The notes: a model not told the origin generated them from the letters alone. Positions 15,382 through 25,041 are shown, counted from the stretch's first letter. The stretch: 64,000 bases of DNA from Clostridiales bacterium (GCA_003533505.1 DQGD01000001.1:5019-69018); one strand, 5' to 3'. Translations and numbers: made by a program.

Positions 15382-18069
15382 TCAGCCGAAAATTATTCTG
15401 CTGCCCGACTCGCCGTCCGACGGCTCGACTTTTATCACCGACTGAATACGCTCGATGAGCTCGCCGCGATGGGTAATCACGCCCACCATGGTTTTGCGCG
15501 ACAGCGCGTCAAGCGCGTCCGTCACGGCGTCGAGCGCGTCGGGCGACAGCGTGCCGAAGCCCTCGTCGATAAAGAAAAACTCGTAGTTCTTGTCCTTGGA
15601 CAGCATACCGGAAATAGCGATTGCCAGCGACAGCGAGGCAAGGAACGTTTCGCCGCCCGACAGCGTATTCACGCCCCTGAGGTCGTTGCCCGACAAAAAG
15701 TCGCGTACATAGAACTTGCCGTCTTTCGCGTCGTACATAAACGAATACTTGCCGCCCGTGAGCTCGCCGAGGCGCACCGAAGCCGCCGCCGTGAAGTCCT
15801 TTATATACTCCTCCGCCACGAACTCCGAAAACGCCTTGTTCTTGAAAAGCTTTTCGAGGTCGGCGTACTTGTTGCGCTCGTTTTCCGCGGCTTTGAGCTT
15901 TACGCTCAGCTCTTTCTTTTTCCCGAGGTCGTCCTTGTCGCGCTTAAGCTTTTCGCCCGCTGCCGCAACCTGCTCGCGAGCTTTTATCGCCTCGCTCGCG
16001 GCTTCTTCGGCTCTTTCCCCGAGATTTTTAAGCTCCTCGTCCGAAACGAACGCGGCGTTTTTAATATCGGCAATCGTCCTAATCAAGTTGTCGCGCTGTA
16101 CTGTGTTTGCGCTTCTCGCGGCTTTGTTGTCGGCGATTTTGTTGTTATAGGTCTGCTTGTCGCGCTCGAGCTTGTCAAACTCGGATTTAAGCTTTTCAAG
16201 CGCGGCGGTGATGCCGATAAGTTCGGCTTGCGGCTTTTCGCCCAATTCGGCGTTTATTTTTGCGCGTTCGTCTTTCAGTCTTTTCTCGTTGGTTCCCAGC
16301 GCGGCGGCTGCGGCGCGGATTTGCTCCTCGTCGCGAACGACGGAAGCCCCGAAATCGGCAAGTCGCTTTTCGGCGGCGTCGCGCGCGGCTACCGTCCTCC
16401 CGAGCTCGGCAAGCAGCGCGAGCTTTTTTTCAATGAGCTCGGGCATTACGGCGTTCGCGGCTTTTTTCGCCTCGTCGGCGGCTTTTTTCTTTTCCTCGTA
16501 ATTCTTCGTAGCGGCGTTCGCTTTTTCGATAACGGCGGCAACCGCAGCCGACGATTTATTCAGCCTGTCGGTTGCTTCGCGACTGCGCCTGTCCGCTTTC
16601 TCCGCTTCGGCTTCCGCTTTTTCCACCGACAAGCCGCAGTGCGACTCTAGCCGCGTGATTTTGCCGCCGCAAACGGGGCAGTCGTCGCCCTCTTTGAGCC
16701 CCGACATTACCGTCCCGAGCGCGTTTTCCCTGACCGCTTCGTCATAGCTTTTCCGCGCTTTTTTCGCGTTTTCCGCAGCGATTTCCGCTTCCCTTACGAT
16801 TTCGGCGTGAAGCGCGTTGCGGTTTTCCCACTCGTCCTCCGCCTTTACTTTGTCCGCGTAGGCTCTGTCGCGTTCGCCCTCCGCGTCCACGGCTGCCGCT
16901 ATCGTTCTCAGTGCGTCCGCATGCTCGTGCTTCGCTTTTTCCGTCGCTCCGACAACCTCTGCCACGGTGACTTCGCCGTCGAATATGCCGACAAGCTCGG
17001 TTGCTTTCGCCCTTTCGGCTACTTCTTCGCACAGCTTACCGTAAGCGGTTTTTTCTCGCTCCGACGCGGCTGTCTTTTCTTTCAGCGCGGCTTCCGCTTG
17101 CCTCAAATCGGCTTTGTCTTTCTCGTGCTTTTTTTCGTCCTCGCAGAGCGACTGCTCGCGCTTTATCGCCTCGCCCAAAGCCGCCCTTCTCGTCATCAGC
17201 CCGTCGCGCTCGGCTTCGCGCTCCTTCAGCTCGTTATTTCGCGCTATAAGCTCCTCGCGCATGATTTTCAGCGCGGCATACTCCTCCTCGTCCTTTTTCA
17301 GCGCAAGCTCGACTCCCTCAAGCTCGCGTTTTTTCTTCTCGAGCTCGTCCCACGCGGCGCGGCTTTTCTCCGCTTCGTCACAGGTTTTACGGAGCGCGGC
17401 TGCGGCTTTATCGAGATTTATAATGTTTTCTTCGCTTGCTTTCAGCGCGGCTTCGGCGGTCTTTACCCCCTCGTCCGTCACGTCGCAAAGGTTTTCGAGT
17501 GCCAACGTCAGTCCGTCGCATTCCGCGCCGAGCTTTCGCGATTTTTCGGAAAACGCCGCCGCTGCCTTGTCGAATCTGCCCAGGTCGAAAAGCTTGGATA
17601 TGAGCGCGACGCGCGCGCCCTTGGTCGTCTTTAAAAACCTCGAAAACTCGCCCTGCTGAAGCACGACGACGTTGGTAAATTCCTTTACGTCCAGCCCGAT
17701 AAGCTCGCCCACCGCGGCAAACGCTTCGTTGCCCTCGGCAATCGGCGTGCCGTTTTTAATGAGAACGTATGTGTTTTTTCCCGACTTTTTGCGAGTGATG
17801 ACGCGCTCGGTTTCGTACACGTCGCCGCCCATTTCAAAGCGGAAAGAAATCTTGCCGCGCTCGCATCTGAGGTTGACGTACTCGTCGAGGTTGCCCCTGT
17901 CGCCGTCCCTGTAAAGCGCGAGAATTACGCAGTCGATTATCGTGGTTTTGCCCGAGCCCGTCGAACCCGAAATACAGAACAGGTTGTCCGCGCCTGCCGC
18001 CTCGAAGTCGACGGTCTGCGGCTCGATGAAGCTGTTTATTCCTTCTATCGTAAGTTTTAGCGGTCGCAT
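15382..18069 (-). CDS. sbcC: Exonuclease subunit SbcC (Rad50-like ATPase)
   Basis: 895 residues. With SbcD it forms an ATP-dependent nuclease that opens DNA hairpins and processes breaks. The N-terminal half has Walker A GSTGSGKTT (35-43); long coiled-coil arms follow, with a zinc hook CPVCGG near residue 463; the C-terminal half has the signature LSGGETFLASL and Walker B FFFIDEGFGTLS. It is somewhat shorter than E. coli SbcC, mostly in the coiled coil. The SD AGGAGG overlaps the sbcD stop codon region, so the two genes are translationally coupled (9-base gap). Confidence 0.97.
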   Translation of the reverse strand: MRPLKLTIEGINSFIEPQTVDFEAAGADNLFCISGSTGSGKTTIIDCVILALYRDGDRGNLDEYVNLRCERGKISFRFEMGGDVYETERVITRKKSGKNTYVLIKNGTPIAEGNEAFAAVGELIGLDVKEFTNVVVLQQGEFSRFLKTTKGARVALISKLFDLGRFDKAAAAFSEKSRKLGAECDGLTLALENLCDVTDEGVKTAEAALKASEENIINLDKAAAALRKTCDEAEKSRAAWDELEKKKRELEGVELALKKDEEEYAALKIMREELIARNNELKEREAERDGLMTRRAALGEAIKREQSLCEDEKKHEKDKADLRQAEAALKEKTAASEREKTAYGKLCEEVAERAKATELVGIFDGEVTVAEVVGATEKAKHEHADALRTIAAAVDAEGERDRAYADKVKAEDEWENRNALHAEIVREAEIAAENAKKARKSYDEAVRENALGTVMSGLKEGDDCPVCGGKITRLESHCGLSVEKAEAEAEKADRRSREATDRLNKSSAAVAAVIEKANAATKNYEEKKKAADEAKKAANAVMPELIEKKLALLAELGRTVAARDAAEKRLADFGASVVRDEEQIRAAAAALGTNEKRLKDERAKINAELGEKPQAELIGITAALEKLKSEFDKLERDKQTYNNKIADNKAARSANTVQRDNLIRTIADIKNAAFVSDEELKNLGERAEEAASEAIKAREQVAAAGEKLKRDKDDLGKKKELSVKLKAAENERNKYADLEKLFKNKAFSEFVAEEYIKDFTAAASVRLGELTGGKYSFMYDAKDGKFYVRDFLSGNDLRGVNTLSGGETFLASLSLAIAISGMLSKDKNYEFFFIDEGFGTLSPDALDAVTDALDALSRKTMVGVITHRGELIERIQSVIKVEPSDGESGSRIIFG

Positions 18070-18078
18070 AGCTTCCTC

Positions 18079-19224
18079 CTACAATTCTTCGCCGCTCACG
18101 GCTTTAAGGAAAATATCCGTAAGCTCGGCGGTCGGTTTGACGCGCCTTTTCGCCTCGTAAAACGCCTCGAAAAGCTCGCGGTCGGATTTATCGCTGCGCC
18201 TTTCGACGGTTTCTTCCGTTACCTCGCGCGGCTTAGCCTCGAAATAGCAGAACGCCGGGTGCTTTTTCATCGCGGAAGCCGTCCCGGGCGACAGCGGACG
18301 CGGCGACGAATACTCGATATAGACGTAACCGTCCGCATGGCTGTCAAGCCCATCGAGTATTTGCTCCTCGCTTTCCGCGACAACCTTGTAAAGCCTTTTG
18401 ACGGGCGACAGCGGCACCGACTTGACGTCGGTTTTTTTGCCGTCGGTATCCGCGACGATAACTCGTTTTTCCGTCGTTTCGTCGAAACTGTACGGCAGTA
18501 TCGAGCCGCTGTAATACGCATTGTTGCTCTTCGATACCGTCATGGGTTTATGTATGTGCCCGAGCGCGGTATACACGCAATTTTCCGCGCCCAGAAGCTC
18601 TTTGGGTAATTGTTTCGTTCCGCCGAGGTCGCGCTCGTCCGTCACGGGCGAACCCGTCACGAACAGATGGCTCATCGTCACGTTTATGCCGCCGTCCGTA
18701 AAACATTCCTGCGCGGCGCAAAGCTCGCGGCTCACTGCGCTCGAATAGTCCTCCGCGCCTGCAATATCCATAAGCTTCGCCGCCGTCGGGTACGGCACGA
18801 GCGCGAGGTTAAGCGTTTCGCCGCCGCGCGTTATTCTCACGAATCCGTCGCCGGTTTCGATTTCCGTGGGCTTACCGCCGTACACGCCCGAAGTCTTGCG
18901 AGCCTCGCCGCCGGCAAGGACTATTCCGTTTATTCTCGCGAGCTCTCTCGGCGCGTTCAGCCGCTCGGCGTCGTCGTGGTTGCCGGCAATCACGACGGGC
19001 ACGCAAAACGCAGATAGCCGCGTGAGCGTTTCGTAAAAAAGCTCCTCGGCTTCGGCGACGGGCACGAACGTGTCGAAAACGTCGCCGGCAAGCAGCATAA
19101 CGTCGATTTTTTCTCTTTTGCAAATTTCCGCGATTTCGTCCAAAACCTCGCGCTGCTCGGCTAATCTCGACTTGCCGTACAGCCTTTTTCCGAGGTGCCA
19201 ATCGGAAGTGTGCAGTAGCTTCAT
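18079..19224 (-). CDS. sbcD: Exonuclease subunit SbcD (Mre11-like nuclease)
   Basis: 381 residues. Metallophosphoesterase with MKLLHTSDWHLGKRL at the start, LLAGDVFD, IAGNHDD and LGHIHKP, the full set of metal-binding motifs. I chose the ATG at 19224, with AAGGAG ahead and the conserved N-terminus exactly there, rather than an upstream in-frame start that would add 23 unlikely residues. Partner of SbcC; cleaves hairpin and double-strand ends. Confidence 0.97.
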   Translation of the reverse strand: MKLLHTSDWHLGKRLYGKSRLAEQREVLDEIAEICKREKIDVMLLAGDVFDTFVPVAEAEELFYETLTRLSAFCVPVVIAGNHDDAERLNAPRELARINGIVLAGGEARKTSGVYGGKPTEIETGDGFVRITRGGETLNLALVPYPTAAKLMDIAGAEDYSSAVSRELCAAQECFTDGGINVTMSHLFVTGSPVTDERDLGGTKQLPKELLGAENCVYTALGHIHKPMTVSKSNNAYYSGSILPYSFDETTEKRVIVADTDGKKTDVKSVPLSPVKRLYKVVAESEEQILDGLDSHADGYVYIEYSSPRPLSPGTASAMKKHPAFCYFEAKPREVTEETVERRSDKSDRELFEAFYEAKRRVKPTAELTDIFLKAVSGEEL

Positions 19225-19328
19225 TACTTTTTCTCCTTGCCTCGAGCGCGTTTCAGGCGAAAAAATTGTGTTTCGCCGCCGTTCGCTCCGCAAAATGTGG
19301 TTAATTTAATACGTCGGGCAAAATTCGT

Positions 19329-19357
19329 TTGTAAAAATCGTCCGATAGTGATATTAT
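19329..19357 (+). promoter_or_regulatory. Candidate SigA promoter of the DnaD-like operon
   Basis: TTGTAA (19329-19334), 17-base spacer, TATTAT (19352-19357); an overlapping TATAAT sits at 19357-19362. It points at the DnaD-like gene 60 bases on. No equally good promoter was seen for the divergent sbcD. Confidence 0.5.
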
Positions 19358-19420
19358 ATAATACCGAGCAGGTTTTTTCAACCGATTTCGGCTCATAACG
19401 GAAAAACGAGGCAAAAGATT

Positions 19421-20851
19421 ATGCAAGCGAAACTGTCGCGCGAAATTATCGAAAACGAAAAACTACGAATCGACAACGCGTTCGTAACGGATTTTATGCC
19501 GTTCGCGCCCGAAAACTACGTCAAGGTTTACCTTTACGGGCTGAAACTCGCCTGCTTCGGCGGCGTGGGCGACATTGAAACCGAAATCGCCGGCAAGCTC
19601 AATCTCGAGCCGGGGCTCGTGAGCGAGGCGTTTTCGTATTGGGCGAACGAGGGGCTTGTCAACATTCTCTCCACCTCGCCCGTTGCCGTCGAGTACCTTG
19701 CCGTGAACAAGGGAACGCTGGCTCTGCGCAAGTTTTCCAAAACCAAATACAAGGACTTTAACGACCAGCTCCACGCGATGCTGCCCTCGCGCAATATTCT
19801 GCCCAACGAATACAACGAGTACTACTCCATCATGGAAGCTATGCACATCGAGCCCGAAGCGATGCTCGCGATTATCGCCTATTGCATCAGGCTGAAAGGT
19901 CAGGACGTGGGCTATCCGTACATACTCGCGGTGGCGCGCAACCTCGCGCGGCAGGGCTGTCTTACCTACGACCGCGTGAACGAGCAGCTGTCCGAGTTCG
20001 ACCTCTACGACAAGGACGTAGCGGCGGTACTCCACTCCCTCGGCTCCAAAAAAGCCCCGGCAATCGAGGACAAGCGCATGTTTGCCAAGTGGACGAAAAC
20101 GTTGGGCTTCCCCACGGAAACCGTCGTTCAGGTGGCGAAATCCGTCAAGCGCGGCGGCATGGACAGGCTGGACGCGCTGCTCGTCAAGTACTATGAAAAT
20201 CATCTGTTTTCCATGGCGGAAATCGACGAATTCAACCGCAACCGCGACCGTCTCTACTCGCTCACGAAAGAAATCAACAAGCGCATCGGCGTTTACTACG
20301 AGCAGCTTGACTTCATTATAGAAACCTACGTCACCAGATGGCTGGGCTACGGCTTCACCGACGAAACGCTGCTCACGATTGCCGAATACTGCTTCAGGTG
20401 CAATATCCGCACGCTCGAGGGCTATAACGCCACCGTAGAGAAGTTTTACAAGCAGGGGCTTATCACCGCGGACGACATCGGGGAATTTCTGGGCGAAGCC
20501 GTGCGCCGCGACGCGGACATCCGCGAGGCTCTGGAAAAAGCCGGCGTAACCCGTCCCGTCACCAGCCGCGACCGCGATTCCTACCGCACCTGGACGTATT
20601 CGTGGAAAATGGACAGGGACGTCGTGCTGTACGCCGCCTCGCTGGCTGCCGGCAACGCTTCGCCCGTTTCGTATATGAACGCCATTCTCGGCGGCTGGCA
20701 CAACGCAGGCGTGACTTCGCTCGAGGGCGCGAAAAAGTTCGGCGCGAATCGCGCTTCCGCCGCTCGCGAAACCGCCGCCACCGTCACCAAGACCTACACC
20801 AGCGAGCAGCTGAACGCGATGTTCGACAGTCTTAACAACGAGGATTTGTGA
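19421..20851 (+). CDS. DnaD-domain primosome/replication-initiation protein
   Basis: 476 residues. The N-terminal third looks like a winged helix (MQAKLSREII ... LEPGLVSEAFSYWANEGLV). A DnaD/DnaB_2-type helical domain follows around 120-190 (YNEYYSIMEAMHIEPEAMLAI starts it), and a second copy is likely at about 395-440, with the typical SPVSYMNAILGGWHNAGV ending. In Bacillus such proteins (DnaD, DnaB) remodel DNA and recruit the helicase loader; here one protein carries two such domains. The next gene is a DnaI-like loader, 2 bases downstream, which strongly supports a primosome role. GAGG precedes the ATG. Confidence 0.88.
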   Translation: MQAKLSREIIENEKLRIDNAFVTDFMPFAPENYVKVYLYGLKLACFGGVGDIETEIAGKLNLEPGLVSEAFSYWANEGLVNILSTSPVAVEYLAVNKGTLALRKFSKTKYKDFNDQLHAMLPSRNILPNEYNEYYSIMEAMHIEPEAMLAIIAYCIRLKGQDVGYPYILAVARNLARQGCLTYDRVNEQLSEFDLYDKDVAAVLHSLGSKKAPAIEDKRMFAKWTKTLGFPTETVVQVAKSVKRGGMDRLDALLVKYYENHLFSMAEIDEFNRNRDRLYSLTKEINKRIGVYYEQLDFIIETYVTRWLGYGFTDETLLTIAEYCFRCNIRTLEGYNATVEKFYKQGLITADDIGEFLGEAVRRDADIREALEKAGVTRPVTSRDRDSYRTWTYSWKMDRDVVLYAASLAAGNASPVSYMNAILGGWHNAGVTSLEGAKKFGANRASAARETAATVTKTYTSEQLNAMFDSLNNEDL

Positions 20852-20853
20852 TT

Positions 20854-21762
20854 ATGGACTATAAATCGGCAGTCAATTTTATCGTAAACCGCCGCCGCGA
20901 CGACCTCGCCGCCGCCGCCGCGTTCTTCAAGCGCGCGCTGGCACGCGACCCCGAGTTCCGCGTCGCCGAGCTTGCCTTGCGCCATGCCGAGCTCGAATTC
21001 GCTCGCGGAAACGTCGCAGAAGCCGAAGTAACGGAGCTTAGGCGCGTTCGCGACGAAATAGTAAAAAAACGCGGCTACGGCGACAAGCTGAATCCGCCGC
21101 CGCACTGCCCGATATGCGGCGATACGGGCAAAACCCGGGACGGCTTCTGCCGCTGCGTGAAAAAGCTCGCGATAGAATCGCGCTCGGACAGCGTGGAGTT
21201 TCCGCTGCGCTCGTTCGACGAAATCGACTATTCCCTCTTCCTCCCCGGCGCAAAAAGCTTTGTGGAGAAAACCGCCGCCAACCTTAAAGCGATTGCCGAC
21301 AAGGGCGCGGACGCAAAACGCAAAAACGTCAATCTCATCGGCGGCTCGGGCACGGGCAAGACTTTCCTCGCCTCGTGCTTTGCCGGCGAATCGGAAGCTG
21401 TCGGCAGGACGGTTGTCTTTATCACGGCGTTTACCTTTCTTAACCTCGCGCTATCCTATCACACCTCGTTCGACCGCGGTCGCGCCGACACGCTCGCGCC
21501 GCTTCTCGACTGCGACGTGCTGATAATCGACGACCTCGGCACCGAAAGCATGCTGAAAAACGTGACCGCCGAGTACCTTTACCTCGTCGTCAATCAGCGG
21601 CAACTGCGCGGACTCACCACCGTGATTACCTCCAACCTGTCGATTGACGGCATAGCCGTGCGCTACGGCGAGCGCATCGCGAGCAGACTGTTCGACCGCA
21701 GGCTGTGCTACACCGCCGAGTTCGACTTCGCCGACATCCGCAAAATCAAAATCGACGGCTGA
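20854..21762 (+). CDS. DnaI/DnaC-type helicase-loader ATPase
   Basis: 302 residues. The N-terminal part is helical with a zinc-binding cluster (CPICGDTGKTRDGFCRC, about 85-101), as in DnaI. The AAA+ domain has Walker A GGSGTGKTFLAS and Walker B VLIIDDLGTES plus a sensor region (VITSNLSIDGI). It loads the DnaB hexamer at origins or restarted forks. I placed the start at the ATG with GAGGA 9 bases upstream; a GTG at 20848 overlapping the DnaD-like stop is possible but too near the SD. IstB-type transposition ATPases are excluded by the lack of any transposase and by the DnaD neighbour. Confidence 0.92.
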   Translation: MDYKSAVNFIVNRRRDDLAAAAAFFKRALARDPEFRVAELALRHAELEFARGNVAEAEVTELRRVRDEIVKKRGYGDKLNPPPHCPICGDTGKTRDGFCRCVKKLAIESRSDSVEFPLRSFDEIDYSLFLPGAKSFVEKTAANLKAIADKGADAKRKNVNLIGGSGTGKTFLASCFAGESEAVGRTVVFITAFTFLNLALSYHTSFDRGRADTLAPLLDCDVLIIDDLGTESMLKNVTAEYLYLVVNQRQLRGLTTVITSNLSIDGIAVRYGERIASRLFDRRLCYTAEFDFADIRKIKIDG

Positions 21763-21849
21763 ACGGAAAATATGCCCGCGAAATCGGGTTTTATCGCGCC
21801 GCCATACTTTACCGAACTAAAATTTTTTTGATTTGCCGCGCCTATTTAA

Positions 21850-21879
21850 TTGACTAATCGGTGCGGTTTTTTATATAAT
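21850..21879 (+). promoter_or_regulatory. SigA promoter of gdhA
   Basis: TTGACT (21850-21855), 18-base spacer, TATAAT (21874-21879). About 70 bases upstream of the gdhA ATG. Confidence 0.75.
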
Positions 21880-21948
21880 GAAACAGTAATTTACTTTACT
21901 TCGCCAAATCGCGGCGAAACCGAATCTTTATCAGGAGGACGAAAATAC

Positions 21949-23280
21949 ATGTCATACGTTTCGGAAGTTTTGGAAGAACTGAAGCGCAAGAATCCTGCTC
22001 AGGACGAGTTCGTGCAGGCGGCGCACGAGGTTTTGGAGAGTTTGGACGCGGTTATCGAGTCCGACCCCGTTTATCGCAAGAACGCGATACTCGAGCGGCT
22101 TGTCGAGCCCGACCGTCAGATTATGTTCCGCGTGCCCTGGATTGACGACAAGGGCAACGTTCAGGTCAATCGCGGCTTCAGAGTGCAGTTCAACAACGCA
22201 ATCGGACCATACAAGGGAGGACTTCGCCTCCACCCGTCCGTCAACCTCGGCATCATCAAGTTTTTGGGTTTCGAGCAGATTTTCAAAAACAGCCTGACGG
22301 GGCTCCCCATCGGCGGCGGCAAGGGCGGCTCGGACTTTGACCCCAAGGGCAAGTCCGACAACGAGGTTTTCCGCTTCTGCCAGAACTTTATGACCGAGCT
22401 TTACAAGTACATCGGCGCGGACGAGGACGTGCCTGCCGGCGACATCGGCGTGGGCGCGCGCGAAATCGGTTATCTTTACGGCACCTACAAGCGTATTACC
22501 GGGCTTTACGAGGGCGTACTTACCGGCAAGGGGCTTGCATACGGCGGCTCGCTGGCGAGAAAGGAAGCCACGGGCTACGGGCTGGTTTACTTCACCGAGG
22601 AAATGCTTAATCACGTCGGTCAGTCGCTTAAAGGCAAGACGGTGGTCGTTTCGGGCGCCGGTAACGTGGCAATCTACGCCGCGGAAAAGGCGACGGTTCT
22701 CGGCGCGAAGGTCGTCACGCTGTCCGATTCCACCGGCTGGATTTTCGACGCCGAGGGCGTTGACCTTGCCGCCGTCAAGGAAATCAAGGAAGTAAAGCGC
22801 GGCAGACTGTCCGAATACAAGAATTACCGCCCGAAATCGGAATACCACACCGAGGGCAAGGTATGGCAGGTCAAGTGCGACGTGGCTCTCCCCTGCGCAA
22901 CGCAGAACGAGCTTAACCTCGCCGACGCAAAAGAGCTTGTCGCGAACAAGGTCATCGCGGTCGCCGAGGGCGCGAACATGCCGTCCTACCCCGACGCTGT
23001 CGAATACTTGCAGGCTAACGGCGTGCTCTTCGCACCCGGCAAAGCCTCCAACGCAGGCGGTGTGGCTACCTCCGCGCTCGAAATGAGTCAGAACAGTCAG
23101 CGGCTCAGCTGGACGTTTGAAGAAGTCGACAAAAAGCTGCACGGCATTATGGTCAATATCTACCGCAACGCCGCGGCAAACGCCGAGCGTTTCGGAAAGA
23201 AAGGCAACCTCGTCGTCGGCGCGAACGTCGCAGGCTTTATCAAAGTCGCCGACGCAATGCTCGCGCAGGGTCCGCAGTGA
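21949..23280 (+). CDS. gdhA: Glutamate dehydrogenase
   Basis: 443 residues, the hexameric family length. Interconverts glutamate and 2-oxoglutarate plus ammonia. The substrate-site block is GLPIGGGKGGSDFDPKGKSD with the catalytic Lys region, and the cofactor domain shows VVVSGAGNVAIYAAEK. The overall pattern is that of NADP-type assimilatory enzymes, but coenzyme choice is not certain from sequence alone. AGGAGG ahead of the ATG; upstream in-frame codons back to 21850 overlap the promoter and are not coding. It stands alone between its own promoter and terminator. Confidence 0.97.
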   Translation: MSYVSEVLEELKRKNPAQDEFVQAAHEVLESLDAVIESDPVYRKNAILERLVEPDRQIMFRVPWIDDKGNVQVNRGFRVQFNNAIGPYKGGLRLHPSVNLGIIKFLGFEQIFKNSLTGLPIGGGKGGSDFDPKGKSDNEVFRFCQNFMTELYKYIGADEDVPAGDIGVGAREIGYLYGTYKRITGLYEGVLTGKGLAYGGSLARKEATGYGLVYFTEEMLNHVGQSLKGKTVVVSGAGNVAIYAAEKATVLGAKVVTLSDSTGWIFDAEGVDLAAVKEIKEVKRGRLSEYKNYRPKSEYHTEGKVWQVKCDVALPCATQNELNLADAKELVANKVIAVAEGANMPSYPDAVEYLQANGVLFAPGKASNAGGVATSALEMSQNSQRLSWTFEEVDKKLHGIMVNIYRNAAANAERFGKKGNLVVGANVAGFIKVADAMLAQGPQ

Positions 23281-23320
23281 TAACGCGGCGAACGCCTTAG
23301 CGTAGTCCTATAAAATCAAA

Positions 23321-23354
23321 AACGGCTTAACGTTTTCTCGCTAAGCCGTTTTTT
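23321..23354 (+). terminator. Terminator of gdhA
   Basis: Stem AACGGCTTAaCG (23321-23332) with CGcTAAGCCGTT (23339-23350), one mismatch, loop of 6, then TTTTTT. It is 40 bases past the stop. Confidence 0.85.
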
Positions 23355-23451
23355 GTATGTCGGTTTAATAGTTTACCACACGACGGGCACGCCGCTAACA
23401 TAGTGCCAATAGTTGCCGATTGCTCTTTTTCGCTTCTTTCAGAGTTTTGAT

Positions 23452-24114
23452 TTAATTGTTTTCGTCATGGAGGGCGGAATCGGTATCTATCACGGTGACT
23501 TCGGGCGCGGCGGTTTCCTCACGGCTGCCGGGCGCGGTCAAGCCCTCGCTGTCCATGCGAAGTTGCTCGTAGAAGTTGGCTCGGGTCGCCTGATGATAGG
23601 GCAGCACATAGAAAATCAGCAATATTCCGAAAGTCATTGTGCCCAAGATGTACCAGCCGAGAAACGTGAGGTCGAGCACGAACAAATCGAACTTGTGCCC
23701 GTTCATCATTTCGCGGCTTTTTGTAATCGCTTCGTTGCCGCTAAGCTCCGGGTGGTCCTGCATGATATACATCGTCATCGAATAGGAATAGTTTTTCACA
23801 TAGCCGGGAATGACGAACAGCAATCCCCACAGAAACGTGTAGACGTACTTCAAAATTCCCGTAAGGCATGCGTCGCCGAAGCGGTCGAAGCCCGACAGCA
23901 GCTTGCCGAACTCGGAATTTTTGTTCCTCGTCAGCGTGAGCATAAACGCGCACACGCCGAACTCGATTACGCCGAGAAGCAACAGTAAGCCCACTACCGT
24001 GAACGTCACGGCGCTGAGAATAAGCGTGCCCACCAGCAGAACGCCGGCGGTCATCAGCCATTTGCCGTCAAGCTGAGTTTTGGCGACTTTTTTCATTTCG
24101 CTAATACTTGTCAT
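23452..24114 (-). CDS. DUF975-family membrane protein
   Basis: 220 residues, four to five hydrophobic segments. The family hallmark appears as VIPGYVKNYSYSMTMYIMQD, then HPELSGNEAITKSREMMNGHKFDLFV (about 95-150), followed by two more helices. The C-terminal 30 residues are polar and acidic. Role unknown; DUF975 proteins are widespread in clostridia. AAAGGAGG before the ATG and its own promoter at 24150-24178. It looks monocistronic. Confidence 0.9.
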   Translation of the reverse strand: MTSISEMKKVAKTQLDGKWLMTAGVLLVGTLILSAVTFTVVGLLLLLGVIEFGVCAFMLTLTRNKNSEFGKLLSGFDRFGDACLTGILKYVYTFLWGLLFVIPGYVKNYSYSMTMYIMQDHPELSGNEAITKSREMMNGHKFDLFVLDLTFLGWYILGTMTFGILLIFYVLPYHQATRANFYEQLRMDSEGLTAPGSREETAAPEVTVIDTDSALHDENN

Positions 24115-24149
24115 TGACTCCTCCTTTTCTAAAACATATTTACGCTCTT

Positions 24150-24178
24150 ATTATACCCAAGTTTTCCGATTTTGTCGA
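24150..24178 (-). promoter_or_regulatory. SigA promoter of the DUF975 gene
   Basis: Minus strand TCGACA (24173-24178), 17-base spacer, TATAAT (24150-24155), about 35 bases before the ATG. Confidence 0.7.
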
Positions 24179-24197
24179 TACCGAGGCAAAAATGCCG

Positions 24198-25028
24198 TCA
24201 GTCCCTGTCCGGAAGGCTTGCCAAAAACTTGTCCGCCATGTCCGTCCATACGCGCGTGCGCTCGAACAGCGGAGCGTCTGCCTTTTCACAAACGCGCTCG
24301 TCGCCCACGCTACTACCGTGCCAGCCGTAGGGGAAAATATGGCTTTCGACGGTCACTTTGTTTTTAAGGAGCTCGGTCGTGTACAGCACCGTCGCCATGG
24401 GGTCGACGCAGGAATCCTCCGCAGTCGTCCATATAAAGCAAGGCGGATTGTCGGGCGTGACCGTCTTTTCCAGCGACAACGCCTCGGCTTTTTCGCAATG
24501 CACGTCCTCTACTCCCAAAAGGTTTTTGAACGAGCCGCCGTGAGTGTCGGGCGTGATTACGGGATAACCGAGCACTACGCCTGTCGGAGCGGCGTTCAGC
24601 TTTTTGCCGTTTACCTCGGCTACGGGCAGGTTTTTATAGAAGTTCGCCAGACACCCCACGAGGTGACCGCCTGCCGAAAAGCCGGTCGCAAACACGCGCT
24701 TCGGGTTGACGTATAGCTCCTCGGCGTTAGATTTGATATAGTCGACGGCACAGGCTAGCTCGGTGAGCGCGAGCGGATAGCGAGCCGCGGGCGCGACGTC
24801 GTACACGAGCGTGAACGCGTTGTAGTGGCGATTGAAAAACTCCACCGCCACGGGATCGCCCTCGCGCTCGGACACGAAGTGATAGCCGCCGCCGGGCACC
24901 GCTATCATTGCCGGTAAATTCTGATTGTAGGGCGCCATTTCTCCGTCGCCCTTATGTAAAAAGCATTTAAGCGTAGCCGTGCCGCCTATTCCGTAGAGCT
25001 CGGACAGGTTAATAGTCTTGATTTCCAT
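24198..25028 (-). CDS. Alpha/beta-hydrolase esterase (acetyl esterase type)
   Basis: 276 residues, no signal peptide. Oxyanion-hole region AVPGGGYHFVS, nucleophile elbow GFSAGG, acid in EDSCVDPMAT and histidine in YGWHGSS near the end, so the triad is complete. Matches the cytoplasmic carbohydrate-esterase type of the family that removes acetyl or feruloyl groups from oligosaccharides. Last gene of the trxB-led operon, 13 bases after the nitroreductase. Confidence 0.88.
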   Translation of the reverse strand: MEIKTINLSELYGIGGTATLKCFLHKGDGEMAPYNQNLPAMIAVPGGGYHFVSEREGDPVAVEFFNRHYNAFTLVYDVAPAARYPLALTELACAVDYIKSNAEELYVNPKRVFATGFSAGGHLVGCLANFYKNLPVAEVNGKKLNAAPTGVVLGYPVITPDTHGGSFKNLLGVEDVHCEKAEALSLEKTVTPDNPPCFIWTTAEDSCVDPMATVLYTTELLKNKVTVESHIFPYGWHGSSVGDERVCEKADAPLFERTRVWTDMADKFLASLPDRD

Positions 25029-25041
25029 GATAATTACTCCT

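Noticed and set aside
15469..16650. Long plus-strand frames opposite sbcC
   Set aside because: Shadow of the coiled-coil coding region; the SbcC motifs on the minus strand are unambiguous.
19224..19293. Upstream extension of SbcD by 23 residues
   Set aside because: No SD, residues lack similarity, and the conserved MKLLHTSDWHLGK begins at the SD-preceded ATG 19224.
20848..21762. IstB transposition ATPase instead of a helicase loader
   Set aside because: No IS21 transposase nearby, a DnaI-like zinc motif at the N-terminus, and tight linkage to a DnaD-like gene.
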